Positions 52,101-60,901 of a stretch of 64,000 nt of DNA are shown here, piece by piece. Made by a program: the position numbers and the translations under genes. Each line of letters opens with the position of its first letter. Position 1 is the first letter of the stretch. This DNA is from Streptomyces cacaoi. GTDB taxonomy: Bacteria; Actinomycetota; Actinomycetes; Streptomycetales; Streptomycetaceae. Where the stretch lies: assembly GCF_006539165.1 (NCBI RefSeq), contig NZ_BJMM01000020.1, positions 1 through 64,000 on the forward strand, read 5' to 3'. Under the pieces are notes generated by a model that worked only from the letters and a program-made list of their open reading frames with translations, had not been told where the DNA came from and searched no databases.

Positions 52101-52655
52101 TCAGCCGGTGAACGTCTCGATGCGCGGCTGCGACGCGTCCCAGCGGCAGAAGACGGAGGACTGGGTGTCCCCGTTGGTGAAGGTGACCCGGATCCAGTCC
52201 GGGGTGTTCCAGATCCGCATGTTCCAGCCCTCGTCCGGGGTGGCGGACACCAGGCTCGCCGAGCTGCTGCCGAGGTCGAACACGGCCCGCCCGCCGGGCA
52301 CCGTCGCGCCCCGGACCGAGCCCGAGGAGGGTGGCGTCCGGCTCGGCGAGGGCGAGCGGGACGGCGGCGGTGCGGCCTCGTGCGTGCGGTTCTTCTTCTC
52401 GTCCCCGGCCGGTTTCCGCGGCTGTTCGCGGGTCGGTGTGGGCGTGGGCGAGGGCGGTTTCGGGCGGTGGGTGGAGGAGGACTGCGGGTCGGCGCGCGGC
52501 GAGGGCACGTCGTGGACGGGCAGCGCGCGGGGCGGATCGTAGGCGGTGCCGGCGAGGACGGTGTGCACGCCGAACCAGGAGAGCGTGACGGCGGCACCCG
52601 TGGCGAGCGTCCACGCGCCCGCGTGCACCCATCCCGGTCGCAGGAGCCGTTGCAT
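52101..52655 (-). CDS. Membrane-anchored hypothetical protein
   Basis: A 184-residue protein with one N-terminal hydrophobic segment (AWTLATGAAVTLSWFGVHTVLAG) that can be a signal anchor. A long Pro/Ser/Thr-rich linker spans about residues 45-110, as in wall-spanning stalks, and a C-terminal domain of about 65 residues (GWNMRIWNTPDWIRVTFTNGDTQSSVFCRW) is beta-rich. No family is recognised. It is divergent from the response regulator gene across 51 bases, so its expression may be tied to that two-component system, for example as a sensor accessory or target. Confidence 0.72.
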   Translation of the reverse strand: MQRLLRPGWVHAGAWTLATGAAVTLSWFGVHTVLAGTAYDPPRALPVHDVPSPRADPQSSSTHRPKPPSPTPTPTREQPRKPAGDEKKNRTHEAAPPPSRSPSPSRTPPSSGSVRGATVPGGRAVFDLGSSSASLVSATPDEGWNMRIWNTPDWIRVTFTNGDTQSSVFCRWDASQPRIETFTG

Positions 52656-52706
52656 CCCCGCAGCCTAGAGGTTCACGCCGCGTCGCGATGCCGTACGGTT
52701 CCGCCC

Positions 52707-53396
52707 ATGCCACGTGTGCTCGTTGTCGAGGACGACCAGTTCGTACGCACCGCCCTCATCCGGCATCTCACGGAGGCCGCGCACACCGTGCGCAGCGTGG
52801 GCACGGCCCTGGAGGCGCTGCGCGAGGTCGCCCAGGTCGGATTCGACGTCGTCGTGCTCGACCTCGGACTGCCGGACCTCGACGGGGCGGAGGCGCTGAA
52901 GATGCTGCGCGGGATCACCGACGTCCCGGTGATCATCGCCACGGCGCGGGACGACGAGGCGGAGATCGTACGGCTGTTGCACGCCGGCGCCGACGACTAC
53001 CTCGTCAAGCCGTTCTCCGTCGAGCACCTCTCGGCGCGGATGGCGGCGGTGCTGCGCAGGGCGCGCAGCGGCGGACCGGCGGACGGCGGGGAGGGGGTCC
53101 TGCGGGTCGGCGGACTGGCCATCGACCCGCTGCGGCGCCAGGCCGAGCTGGACGGGGTCGTCCTCGACCTCACCCGGCGGGAGTTCGACCTGCTGGCCTT
53201 CCTCGCGCAGCGGCCCGGGGTCGTCGTCGCGCGCCGGGAGCTGCTGGCCGAGGTGTGGCAGCAGTCCTACGGCGACGACCAGACGATCGACGTCCATCTG
53301 TCCTGGCTGCGCCGGAAGTTGGGCGAGACGGCGGCCAGCCCGCGCTATCTGCACACGCTGCGCGGGGTCGGGGTGAAGCTGGAGCCGCCCCGATGA
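52707..53396 (+). CDS. OmpR/PhoB-type response regulator
   Basis: A 229-residue response regulator. The receiver domain has the acidic pair in VVEDD, phospho-acceptor Asp52 (VVLDLGLPD), Thr in IIATARDD and Lys in YLVKPFS. The C-terminal winged helix (about residues 130-225) is of the OmpR type, with LTRREFDLLAFLAQRPG and TIDVHLSWLRRKLGE. The stop overlaps the kinase start as ATGA, so the pair is translationally coupled. The target genes are unknown; the divergent anchored protein is one candidate. Confidence 0.92.
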   Translation: MPRVLVVEDDQFVRTALIRHLTEAAHTVRSVGTALEALREVAQVGFDVVVLDLGLPDLDGAEALKMLRGITDVPVIIATARDDEAEIVRLLHAGADDYLVKPFSVEHLSARMAAVLRRARSGGPADGGEGVLRVGGLAIDPLRRQAELDGVVLDLTRREFDLLAFLAQRPGVVVARRELLAEVWQQSYGDDQTIDVHLSWLRRKLGETAASPRYLHTLRGVGVKLEPPR

Positions 53397-54838
53397 GATG
53401 GGCGCTGGTGAAGGTCTGCCTCGCCGTGACGGTGATGGTGGTGGTGGCTTTCGCCATTCCGCTGGCGCTCGTCGTCAAGGAGACCGCGCGCGACCGGGCG
53501 TTCGCCAACGCCGAGCGCCAGGTCTCCGCCATCGGCCCGGCGTTGGCCATCACCACCGACCGCAGGGAGCTGCAACGGGCCGTCGCCACCACGCAGGCCG
53601 GGGCGCAGGGCCGGATCGCCGTCCATGTGCCGGCCTCCGGCGACCGGGCCGGCGGCACCGGGGCGCGGCGGCGCGGCCCGCTGCGGGTGGGGCACGCGCG
53701 GGCCCCGCGCGAGGAGGTGGCGCGGGCCCGGCAGCGGGGGCGGACGGTCACGGTGCCGGGCGGTTTCGCGCTGCTCGGGCCGACGGCGGTGGCGGGCGGG
53801 AAGGTCGCCGTCGTGGAGGTGTTCGTCCCGGACGCGGAGGTCACCAACGGGGTCGCGACCTCCTGGTTCGTGCTGGCCGGGGTGGGCGTCGCGCTGATCG
53901 TGGGCTCCGTCGCGGTGGCGGACCGGCTCGGCACCCGGATGGTGCGCCCGGCGCGGCGGCTCGCGGACGCCGCGCACGATCTGGGCGAGGGGCGGCTCGG
54001 GGTGCGGGTGCCGGAGGAGGGCCCCACCGAACTGCGGTCGGCGGCGACGGCGTTCAATTCCATGGCCGACCAGGTCGTCCAACTCCTGGCCAACGAGCGG
54101 GAGCTGGCCGCCGACCTCTCGCACCGGCTGCGCACCCCGCTGACCGTGCTGCGGCTGAACGCCGCGTCGCTCGGCGAGGGCGACGCGGCGGAGCAGACCC
54201 GGCAGGCCGTGGCCCAGCTGGAGGGCGAGGTCGACGCGATCATCCGTACGGCGCGGGACCAGAAGAGCCAGCAGCAGGGCGCCGCGCCCGGCACGGCCTG
54301 CGACGCGGCCGAGGTGGTGCGCGAGCGTATGGCGTTCTGGTCGGCGCTCGCGGAGGACGAGGGCCGTGAGGCGCGGGTGGCCGGGGCCGACCGGCCGCTG
54401 CGGGTGCCGGTGGCGCGGGCCGAACTGGCCGCCGCCGTGGACGCGTTGCTCGGCAACGTCTTCCGGCACACCCCGGAGGGCACGGCGTTCTCCGTCGACC
54501 TGTACAGCGCGGGCCCGGCCAGCGAGGCGGTGATCGTCCTGGTGTCGGACGCCGGGCCCGGCATCCCGGACCCGGGCGCCGCGCTGCGCCGCGGCCACGG
54601 CGACGGCGGTCCCGGCTCGACGGGGCTCGGGCTGGACATCGTGCGCCGGGTCGCCGAGTCCACCGGGGGCGATGTGCGGCTGGGCCGCTCCGTGCTCGGC
54701 GGGACCGAGGTGCGGGTGTGGCTGGCGCTGGGGGAGCGGCCGGGCGGGCGCGGTGGCCGGGTGAGCCACCGGCTGCGCCGCCGCGGGGCGCGCCTCGTCC
54801 GCCCGCGCCCGGGTGCGCGCGGCAAGCGCGAGGCATGA
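53393..54838 (+). CDS. Sensor histidine kinase
   Basis: A 481-residue membrane sensor kinase, partner of the upstream regulator. Transmembrane helix 1 (about residues 7-28) and helix 2 (SWFVLAGVGVALIVGSVAV, about 160-180) flank an extracellular domain of roughly 130 residues. A HAMP segment follows, then the H-box ADLSHRLRTPLTVL, the N-box region LLGNVFRHTPEG, G1 VSDAGPGIP and G2 STGLGLDIV. The C-terminal tail is Arg-rich. The stimulus cannot be inferred. Confidence 0.92.
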   Translation: MRWALVKVCLAVTVMVVVAFAIPLALVVKETARDRAFANAERQVSAIGPALAITTDRRELQRAVATTQAGAQGRIAVHVPASGDRAGGTGARRRGPLRVGHARAPREEVARARQRGRTVTVPGGFALLGPTAVAGGKVAVVEVFVPDAEVTNGVATSWFVLAGVGVALIVGSVAVADRLGTRMVRPARRLADAAHDLGEGRLGVRVPEEGPTELRSAATAFNSMADQVVQLLANERELAADLSHRLRTPLTVLRLNAASLGEGDAAEQTRQAVAQLEGEVDAIIRTARDQKSQQQGAAPGTACDAAEVVRERMAFWSALAEDEGREARVAGADRPLRVPVARAELAAAVDALLGNVFRHTPEGTAFSVDLYSAGPASEAVIVLVSDAGPGIPDPGAALRRGHGDGGPGSTGLGLDIVRRVAESTGGDVRLGRSVLGGTEVRVWLALGERPGGRGGRVSHRLRRRGARLVRPRPGARGKREA

Positions 54839-55134
54839 GCGGCAGGCGCACGGCAGGTCCGCGGCACGCGCCGGAGTGTGCGGGGCGGCGGGAGAACCCG
54901 GCACGGGGCGACAGAGGTGTGAGGGGCGGGAGTGGCGGGAGGTCGGAGTGACGCGGGAGGGGCGAGAGGTGCGGGAGGGGCGCCCGGGAGGCGGCGGTGA
55001 ACTCCCGGCTGAGCGGGCCCTTTTGGCTTCCTTAAGCGCACCATAAGGAGCGCGCTCGCCGCCCGTTGTGCGGCTTTTGCCGGAATCAGGACCAGTACCG
55101 TGCTGCGCGTCCCTCCCCCCACCGGATCGAGGCC

Positions 55135-56214
55135 ATGAGCACGATGACGAACTCCCCAGCAGGCGGCGCCCGCCCGGGCCACCGCCGCCGCGCCGGCCAC
55201 GGAACCAAGCTGATCACGGGCGCGGCAGCGGCGGCGCTCGTGGCGGGCGGCGGATTCCTCCTCGCGGGCAACGCGAGCGCGGGCGAGGAGGCGGCGGCGG
55301 GCGGCGGCGCGGGCACCGCGGGAGCGGGCACGGAGTTCGCGCCGTACGTCGACACCTCGCTCCAGCCCTCCTACGACCTGGTGGAGGCCGCCGGCAGGAC
55401 CGGCGTCAAGGAGTACACCCTCGCCTTCGTCACCAGCGCGGACGGCGCCTGCGTCCCCAAGTGGGGCGGCAGCCAGGAGCTGACCGGCAACCCGGTCGCC
55501 GCGCAGATCCCGAAGCTGCGCGAGAAGGGCGGCGACGTCCGGGTCTCCTTCGGCGGCGCCAACGGCTCCGAACTGGGCCTGGCCTGCAACTCCGCCGACG
55601 ATCTCGCCGCGGCCTACGGCAAGGTCGTCGACGCCTTCGACCTGAAGAAGATCGACCTGGACATCGAGGGCGCCGCGCTCCCCGACACACAGGCCAACGA
55701 CCGCCGCGCCAAGGCTGTCGCCGCCCTCCAGAAGAGCCACAAGGGCCTCGACGTCTCCTACACCCTGCCGGTCATGCCCGAGGGGCTCACCGCGCCGGGC
55801 ACCGCACTGCTGGAGAACGCCAAGAAGAACGGCGTACAGGTGTCCACCGTGAACCTCATGGCCATGGACTACGGCACCTCCTACGACGGCGACATGGGCG
55901 ACTACGCGATCCAGGCGGCCACCGCTGCCCACAAGCAGGTCGGCAGCGCGCTCGGGCTCGACGACGCGAAGGCGTGGCGCGCCCTGGCGATCACCCCCAT
56001 GATCGGCGTCAACGACGTCGCCGTGGAGGTGTTCGAGCCCTCCGACGCCGAGCAGGTCAGGAAGTTCGCCGACAAGAAGGGCCTCGGCGGGCTCTCCATG
56101 TGGTCGGCCACCCGGGACAGGCCCTGCCCGGACGGCCCCAAGAACGAGGCGGACCCCACCTGTTCCAGCATCGAGCAGGACGCCGACGCCTTCGCCACGG
56201 CGTTCGCCGGCTGA
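55135..56214 (+). CDS. GH18-type secreted chitinase
   Basis: A 359-residue secreted glycoside hydrolase of family 18. The signal peptide spans about residues 22-48 (hydrophobic GAAAAALVAGGGFLLAG after an Arg-rich start). The catalytic motif appears as KKIDLDIEG, with Glu178 as the acid and Asp174/Asp176 before it. Substrate and barrel elements VSFGGANGSELGLAC, NLMAMDYGTSY and GLSMWSATRD fit small actinobacterial endochitinases without binding modules. ATG 55135 or 55144 could start. It ends at a strong terminator. Confidence 0.86.
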   Translation: MSTMTNSPAGGARPGHRRRAGHGTKLITGAAAAALVAGGGFLLAGNASAGEEAAAGGGAGTAGAGTEFAPYVDTSLQPSYDLVEAAGRTGVKEYTLAFVTSADGACVPKWGGSQELTGNPVAAQIPKLREKGGDVRVSFGGANGSELGLACNSADDLAAAYGKVVDAFDLKKIDLDIEGAALPDTQANDRRAKAVAALQKSHKGLDVSYTLPVMPEGLTAPGTALLENAKKNGVQVSTVNLMAMDYGTSYDGDMGDYAIQAATAAHKQVGSALGLDDAKAWRALAITPMIGVNDVAVEVFEPSDAEQVRKFADKKGLGGLSMWSATRDRPCPDGPKNEADPTCSSIEQDADAFATAFAG

Positions 56215-56323
56215 CCAGCGCCACCGCGTCCGGCACCCCGCCGGACGCCTCGGCCCCGACGGCCCGGCCGCACACCGGGCCGCATCCCCGGCCGGGGGTC
56301 ACCCCCGATCCCCCGGCCCGGCA

Positions 56324-56371
56324 GGCGGGGCGCCGCGGCCTTCCATCCCCCCACACCCGCGGCGCCCCGCC
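56324..56371 (+). terminator. Terminator after chitinase gene
   Basis: Perfect 15-bp arms 56324-56338 and 56357-56371 (GGCGGGGCGCCGCGG and complement), 18-nt loop. Confidence 0.75.
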
Positions 56372-56442
56372 CTCGCCTCCACCGTCCCGCCCGGTACCGG
56401 CCCCGCACGCACGGCCCGGTACCGGGCGGGCGCCGTGTAGTT

Positions 56443-56460
56443 GAATGACCCCGGTCACTC
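56443..56460. promoter_or_regulatory. Operator-like palindrome before LacI gene
   Basis: GA-N-TGACC-CC-GGTCA-N-TC is symmetric over 18 bases and lies 100 bases before the LacI-family start. LacI proteins often autoregulate through such sites; binding here is inferred. Confidence 0.35.
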
Positions 56461-56560
56461 CGGGCGCCGACCGCGCCCGGGCTCGCGGCAACTTCGCGGG
56501 GCCTGCCGCAGCGGCGCACGGACCGCGCGGCGACGGCCCGCGACAACGGGGAGGTCTTCG

Positions 56561-57670
56561 ATGACAGCAGTGCGCGGCGGGCAGCCCGACAGCGGACGGC
56601 CGGCGGCCCCGCCGCCCGCGCCGGACGGCGCCGCATCCCGGCACGGCCGCGGGCCGACCCTGGAGCAGGTCGCCCGCAGGGCGGGGGTCGGCCGCGGGAC
56701 CGTCTCCCGCGTCGTCAACGGCTCACCGCGGGTCAGCGACCGCACCCGGGCGGCCGTGGAGGCGGCCATAGCCGAACTGGGGTACGTGCCCAACCGGGCG
56801 GCCCGCGCCCTCGCGGCGGGCAGCGCCGACGCCGTGGCGCTGGTCGTCCCCGAGCCGGAGTCCCGGTTCTTCGCCGAGCCGTACTTCTCCGCCGTCGTCC
56901 AGGGCGCCGGCGCCGAACTCTCCCGCGCCGACATGCAGATGCTGCTCACGCTGCTGCACGGCCGCAAGGAACAGGACCGGTTCGCGCAGTACGCGGCCTC
57001 GCAGCGGATCGACGGCGTACTGCTGGTCTCCGTGCACGCCGGCGACAGCCTCCCGGACGTCCTGGCCGCCGCCGGCATCCCCGCCGTCCTCAACGGCCGC
57101 CGGTACGCCGACGAGCCGCTGCCGTACGTGGACTGCGACAACACCGGCGGAGCACGCGCCGCCGTCGCCCACCTCGTCGCCCGCGGCCGCCGCGCCGTCG
57201 CCACCATCACCGGCCCCTCCGACATGTACGCGGCGCGCTGCCGCACCGAGGGCTACCGGCAGGCGCTCCGGGAGGCCGGTCTGGCCGCCGGCGAACATCT
57301 CGTCGAGGAGGGCGACTTCACCGAGGACGGCGGCCACGCGGCCATGCGTGCCCTGCTGGAGCGCGCCCCGGAGCTGGACGCCGTCTTCTGCGCCTCGGAC
57401 GTCATGGCCGCCGGCGCCCGGCTCGCCCTGCGCGAGTCCGGACGCACGGTCCCGGACGAGGTCGCGCTCGTCGGCTTCGACGACTCCGCCGTCGCCCGGC
57501 ACATGGATCCGCCGCTGACCACTGTGCGGCAGCCCACGGCCGAGATGGGCCGGGAGATGGCCCGCCTGCTCCTCGAACTGCTGGGCAGGAGCGCCCCCGG
57601 AACGCCCCCGGCCGACGGCGCCCACCACCGGGTACTGCCCACCGAACTGATCCACCGCGGCTCCTCCTGA
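56561..57670 (+). CDS. LacI-family transcriptional regulator
   Basis: A 369-residue regulator. After about 30 disordered residues the HTH reads TLEQVARRAGVGRGTVSRVVNGSPRVSDRTR with hinge helix NRAARALAAG. The periplasmic-binding-like effector domain follows (VALVVPEPESRFFAEPYFSAVVQGAG; VFCASDVMAAGARLALRESG; LVGFDDSAVARHMDPPLTTVRQP). GGGGAGG precedes the ATG. No sugar transport or hydrolase genes adjoin it except the chitinase upstream, so the regulon is unknown; a sugar ligand is typical. Confidence 0.9.
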   Translation: MTAVRGGQPDSGRPAAPPPAPDGAASRHGRGPTLEQVARRAGVGRGTVSRVVNGSPRVSDRTRAAVEAAIAELGYVPNRAARALAAGSADAVALVVPEPESRFFAEPYFSAVVQGAGAELSRADMQMLLTLLHGRKEQDRFAQYAASQRIDGVLLVSVHAGDSLPDVLAAAGIPAVLNGRRYADEPLPYVDCDNTGGARAAVAHLVARGRRAVATITGPSDMYAARCRTEGYRQALREAGLAAGEHLVEEGDFTEDGGHAAMRALLERAPELDAVFCASDVMAAGARLALRESGRTVPDEVALVGFDDSAVARHMDPPLTTVRQPTAEMGREMARLLLELLGRSAPGTPPADGAHHRVLPTELIHRGSS

Positions 57671-57939
57671 CCCGTCCCACGGCCCCGCCCGCCGCCCCGC
57701 GCCTGCGTACGCCGCCGCACGCCGTCGCACCGTGTCCCCGGGCCCGTCCCTCCGGCGTGCACCGGCGGCCCGGCGGGCGGCCCGGTGGAACGGCACGGGC
57801 CGGGACGGAACACGGCCGGCCGGTCCCGCTCCCCGTCCGGCCCCCGTGCTTCCGTACGACCCGTCCCACGGACGACGGGTCACCCTCTCGGACACCATCC
57901 GCGTGCGCTCGGTCACTCTCTGCTTTTACGTTCGGTGGT

Positions 57940-58602
57940 ATGGCTCGAACAGCGACCGCACCCGAAACCGGCCCCGTGCGGCACCGCCGTATAGCAGGCT
58001 CAGCACTCGCAACCGCCGCTCTCATAGCCGGGCTTGGCGCCACCGGCCCCTCGGCCTCCGGCGCCTCCCCGACAGCCCCGGCCGCCTCGGCGGCTCCGAC
58101 AGCCCCGACGGCCCCGGCATCCCCCGCCGCCGTCTCCTCCCGGGACGGCACGGCACACCGCCCGCCCGCCGCCGGCTCCGCCGCCCGCGCGCCCTGGGTC
58201 CGCCCGCTGACGGCGCGGAAGGTCCGGGTCTCGCAGAAGTACGGGATCAAGGGCAACTGGGCGGCCGGGCACCACACCGGTATCGACTTCGCCGTCCCCG
58301 TCGGCACCCCGGTGCGCTCCGTCGGAACCGGCACCGTCGTCTTCGCCGGCCGCTCCGGCGCCTACGGCAAGGCCGTCACGATCCGGATGACGGACGGGAA
58401 GTACACCCTCTTCGCGCATCTGTCCGCCATCTCCGTGCGCAAGGGCCAGCGGGTGCACGCCGGCACCTGGATCGGCAGATCCGGCAACTCGGGCCGCTCC
58501 ACGGGCCCCCACCTCCACTTCGAGGTGCGGGCCAAGCGCGGCTACGGCACCGACATCGACCCCGTGCGCTACATGGCCTCCCACGGGGTCCGGCTGCTGT
58601 GA
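57940..58602 (+). CDS. M23 family peptidase (LytM-like)
   Basis: A 220-residue secreted cell-wall endopeptidase. A signal peptide (RRIAGSALATAALIAGLGATG) is followed by a short Ala/Pro/Thr linker and the M23 domain: zinc ligands in HHTGIDFAVPVGTPV and HLHFEV, with the active-site His in LFAHLSAI. The family cleaves peptide crossbridges in peptidoglycan. The ATG at 57940 follows GGTGGT, a weak site. It ends shortly before the tRNA-His terminator and faces orn. Confidence 0.9.
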   Translation: MARTATAPETGPVRHRRIAGSALATAALIAGLGATGPSASGASPTAPAASAAPTAPTAPASPAAVSSRDGTAHRPPAAGSAARAPWVRPLTARKVRVSQKYGIKGNWAAGHHTGIDFAVPVGTPVRSVGTGTVVFAGRSGAYGKAVTIRMTDGKYTLFAHLSAISVRKGQRVHAGTWIGRSGNSGRSTGPHLHFEVRAKRGYGTDIDPVRYMASHGVRLL

Positions 58603-58633
58603 CCGGCCGGGCCGTGTGAGCGGGCACACACGC

Positions 58634-58670
58634 GTGAGGCCCCTCCCCGTTCCCCGGGGAGGGGCCTCAC
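58634..58670 (-). terminator. Terminator of tRNA-His
   Basis: Perfect 15-bp arms 58634-58648 and 58656-58670 (GTGAGGCCCCTCCCC and complement), 7-nt loop; it may also stop the convergent M23 transcript. Confidence 0.85.
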
Positions 58671-58678
58671 GCTCTGAG

Positions 58679-58752
58679 GGTGATCGACGGGACTTGAACC
58701 CGCGACATCCTGGACCACAACCAGGTGCTCTACCAACTGAGCTACGACCACC
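58679..58752 (-). tRNA. tRNA-His (anticodon GTG)
   Basis: The acceptor stem GTGGTCG pairs with CGATCAC. The extra G at position -1 (base 58752) opposite C73, the identity element of tRNA-His, is encoded. The anticodon stem-loop is CTGGTTGTGGTCCAG with anticodon GTG, and the T-loop is GGTTCAAGTCC. No CCA is encoded. Confidence 0.97.
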
Positions 58753-58842
58753 ACGACCGGGCTGTCACCGTCTCTGACAGGCGGTTTCCCGCACCGGCCG
58801 TTACGAGTGTACAGGGTCCGCGAGGGTGCTCGCGCACACGTT

Positions 58843-59454
58843 TCAGGTACGGGGCTCGGGCGGCAGCACGTGCCGGGCGGCGATCCGCTTGGCGGTGTCG
58901 GAGTCCGGGCCCGGCTGCGGCACGAACACGGCCTCGCGGTAGTAGCGCAGCTCGGCGATGGACTCGCGGATGTCGGCGAGCGCGCGGTGGTTCCCGTTCT
59001 TCTCGGGGCTGTTGTAGTAGGCGCGCGGATACCAGCGCCGGGCCAGCTCCTTGACGGAGGAGACGTCCACGATGCGGTAGTGCAGATGCCCTTCGAGCGC
59101 GGGCATGTCCCGGGCGAGGAAGCCGCGGTCGGTGCCGACGGAGTTGCCGCACAGCGGTGCGCGGCCCGGCTCGGGCACCCAGGCGCGGAGGTACTCCAGC
59201 ACCCGGGCCTCGGCGTCGGCGAGCGTCGTCCCGCCGTCCAGCTCCGCGAGCAGGCCGGAGGCGGTGTGCATCTCGCGCACCACCTCCGGCATGGCGTCGA
59301 GGGCCGGGGCGGGCGGGCGGATCACGATGTCCACGCCGTCGCCGAGTACGTTCAGCTCGGAGTCGGTCACCAGGGCGGCCACCTCGATGAGCGCGTCATC
59401 GGACAGCGAGAGGCCGGTCATCTCGCAGTCGATCCACACCATGCGATCGTTCAT
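58843..59454 (-). CDS. orn: Oligoribonuclease
   Basis: A 203-residue DEDDh exonuclease degrading short RNAs and the c-di-GMP product pGpG. Exo I is VWIDCEMTGLSL (Asp9, Glu11), Exo II contains NSVGTDRGFLARDMP, and Exo III is NHRALADIRESI with the His and Asp. Its neighbour is adpA, 28 bases upstream on the same strand, a pairing seen in other Streptomyces, where orn affects development. It connects with the PAS-GGDEF-EAL enzyme elsewhere in this window by acting on the same second-messenger route. Confidence 0.96.
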   Translation of the reverse strand: MNDRMVWIDCEMTGLSLSDDALIEVAALVTDSELNVLGDGVDIVIRPPAPALDAMPEVVREMHTASGLLAELDGGTTLADAEARVLEYLRAWVPEPGRAPLCGNSVGTDRGFLARDMPALEGHLHYRIVDVSSVKELARRWYPRAYYNSPEKNGNHRALADIRESIAELRYYREAVFVPQPGPDSDTAKRIAARHVLPPEPRT

Positions 59455-59482
59455 GCGCTTCACACTACGTGACGCATGCCGC

Positions 59483-60901
59483 TCAGCCCTGGCCCCGGCC
59501 TCGCTGCCCCGGCAGCCGCGGGGAAAACACGTCCGAATCCGGTTTCCCCGCTTCGCGCCGGCTGTTCCTCGGGTCCCAGGGCTCCCGGCTGTCCCGGCGG
59601 GCCAGCCGCTCGCGCTGTTCCCGGGCCTCCCTGCGGTCGCGGTACTCGGGGACGTCCCTGACCTCCCGCAGCTCCCGCTGGTCGGGGGAGCGGCGCTGCT
59701 CGGAGACCCGGGCCGGAGCACCGTCCCGCCCGCCGGCCGCCACCGCACCGCCCGCTCCCGCCTCGGCCGCGGCAGGCGCCGACTGCCCGGGCACCTGACC
59801 GGAGTGGCCGGAGTGACCGGGGCCCGGGTGGTGCGCCGAGCGGGCCGTACCGTCCGCGCTCTCCTCGCCCTCCGGGCGGCGGGCGCGGTACGCGGCGCGG
59901 TAGGCCGCCGGGGAGGCGCCGAGCTGGCGGCGGAAGTGGCCGCGCAGCGCCACCGGGGAGCGGAAGCCGCAGCGGCCGGCGACCTCGTCCACGGAGTAGT
60001 CGGAGGTCTCCAGCAGACGCTGCGCCTGGAGCACCCGCTGGGTGATGAGCCACTGCAATGGAGCGCTCCCAGTAAGAGAACGGAAGCGCCGGTCGAAGGT
60101 GCGGCGGCTCATGTAGGCGCGCGCGGCCAGCGTCTCCACGTCGAACTGTTCGTGGAGATGTTCCAGGGCCCAGGCGACGACCTCCGCGAGCGGGTCGGCG
60201 CCGATCTCCTCCGGTAAGGAGCGGTCCAGGTGGCGCGGGTGGCCCCCGGACTCCTGGTTGGTGCCTCGGCGGGGCGGGACGACGAGCCGCCGGGCGAGCG
60301 CGCTCGCGGCCTCAGCCCCGTGGTCGGTCCGGACGACGTGCAGGCACAGGTCTATGCCCGCCGCCGTGCCGGCGGAGGTGAGGATGTCGCCGTCGTCCAC
60401 GAAGAGTTCGCGGGGGTCGACGTGAACTGCCGGGTACCGCTTGGCGAGTGTCGGCGCGTACATCCAGTGTGTCGTCGCGGGACGGCCGTCGAGCAGGCCG
60501 GCGGCGGCGAGGACGAAGGCGCCCGTGCACAGCCCGATGACCCGGGCCCCCTCCTCGTGTGCACAGCGCAGCGCGTCCAGCGCGGCGGCGGGTGGCGGCT
60601 GGGTGATGGAGCGCCAGGCGGGGACGACGACGGTGCCGGCGCGCGACACCGCGTCCAGTCCGAACGGCGCGCTCAACTGGAGCCCGCCGGTGGTGCGCAG
60701 CGGTCCGTCCTCGCCCGCGCAGACCAGGAGCCGGTAGCGCGGAACTCCCGCGTCCTGGCGGTCGATTCCGAAGACGGAGAGCGGGATGGAACTCTCGAAG
60801 ATGGGACCACCGCTGAAGAGCAACACCGCCACGATCTCGCGCCGGCGGCGCGCGGCCAGCTTACGCGTCTCAACTGGGCCGTTCGTGGAGTCCTGGCTCA
60901 T
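59483..60901 (-). CDS. adpA: AdpA developmental master regulator
   Basis: A 472-residue AraC/XylS-type regulator of morphology and secondary metabolism. The N-terminal ThiJ/PfpI-like dimerisation domain (about residues 20-215) includes IVAVLLFSGGPIFESSIPLSVFG and GLCTGAFVLAAAGLLDG. The DNA-binding domain (about 245-345) has ARAYMSRRTFDRRFRSLTG and EVAGRCGFRSPVALRGHFR. Codon 229 (60217-60215, in LDRSLPEE) is TTA, the rare leucine codon that makes adpA depend on the bldA tRNA. The C-terminal 125 residues are Arg/Glu/Pro-rich low complexity, longer than in the AdpA proteins I remember. The start lies behind GAGGGGGG. Confidence 0.95.
   Translation of the reverse strand: MSQDSTNGPVETRKLAARRRREIVAVLLFSGGPIFESSIPLSVFGIDRQDAGVPRYRLLVCAGEDGPLRTTGGLQLSAPFGLDAVSRAGTVVVPAWRSITQPPPAAALDALRCAHEEGARVIGLCTGAFVLAAAGLLDGRPATTHWMYAPTLAKRYPAVHVDPRELFVDDGDILTSAGTAAGIDLCLHVVRTDHGAEAASALARRLVVPPRRGTNQESGGHPRHLDRSLPEEIGADPLAEVVAWALEHLHEQFDVETLAARAYMSRRTFDRRFRSLTGSAPLQWLITQRVLQAQRLLETSDYSVDEVAGRCGFRSPVALRGHFRRQLGASPAAYRAAYRARRPEGEESADGTARSAHHPGPGHSGHSGQVPGQSAPAAAEAGAGGAVAAGGRDGAPARVSEQRRSPDQRELREVRDVPEYRDRREAREQRERLARRDSREPWDPRNSRREAGKPDSDVFSPRLPGQRGRGQG

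Larger units (their letters stand above)
56215..56560. other. Intergenic region with terminator and operator-like site
   Basis: About 346 bases after the chitinase gene. It holds a 15-bp stem-loop, a duplicated CCGGTACCGG-type palindrome around 56397-56427 and a TGACC-CC-GGTCA site near 56446. No gene is evident. Confidence 0.55.

Noticed and set aside
57671-57939. c-di-AMP (ydaO-type) riboswitch before the M23 peptidase gene
   Set aside because: Such riboswitches often precede actinobacterial wall hydrolases, but I could not recognise the conserved core in this 269-base leader.
60061-60080. Second TTA codon in adpA near base 60073
   Set aside because: The TTA seen on the minus strand there spans two codons (CTT ACT) and is not in frame.
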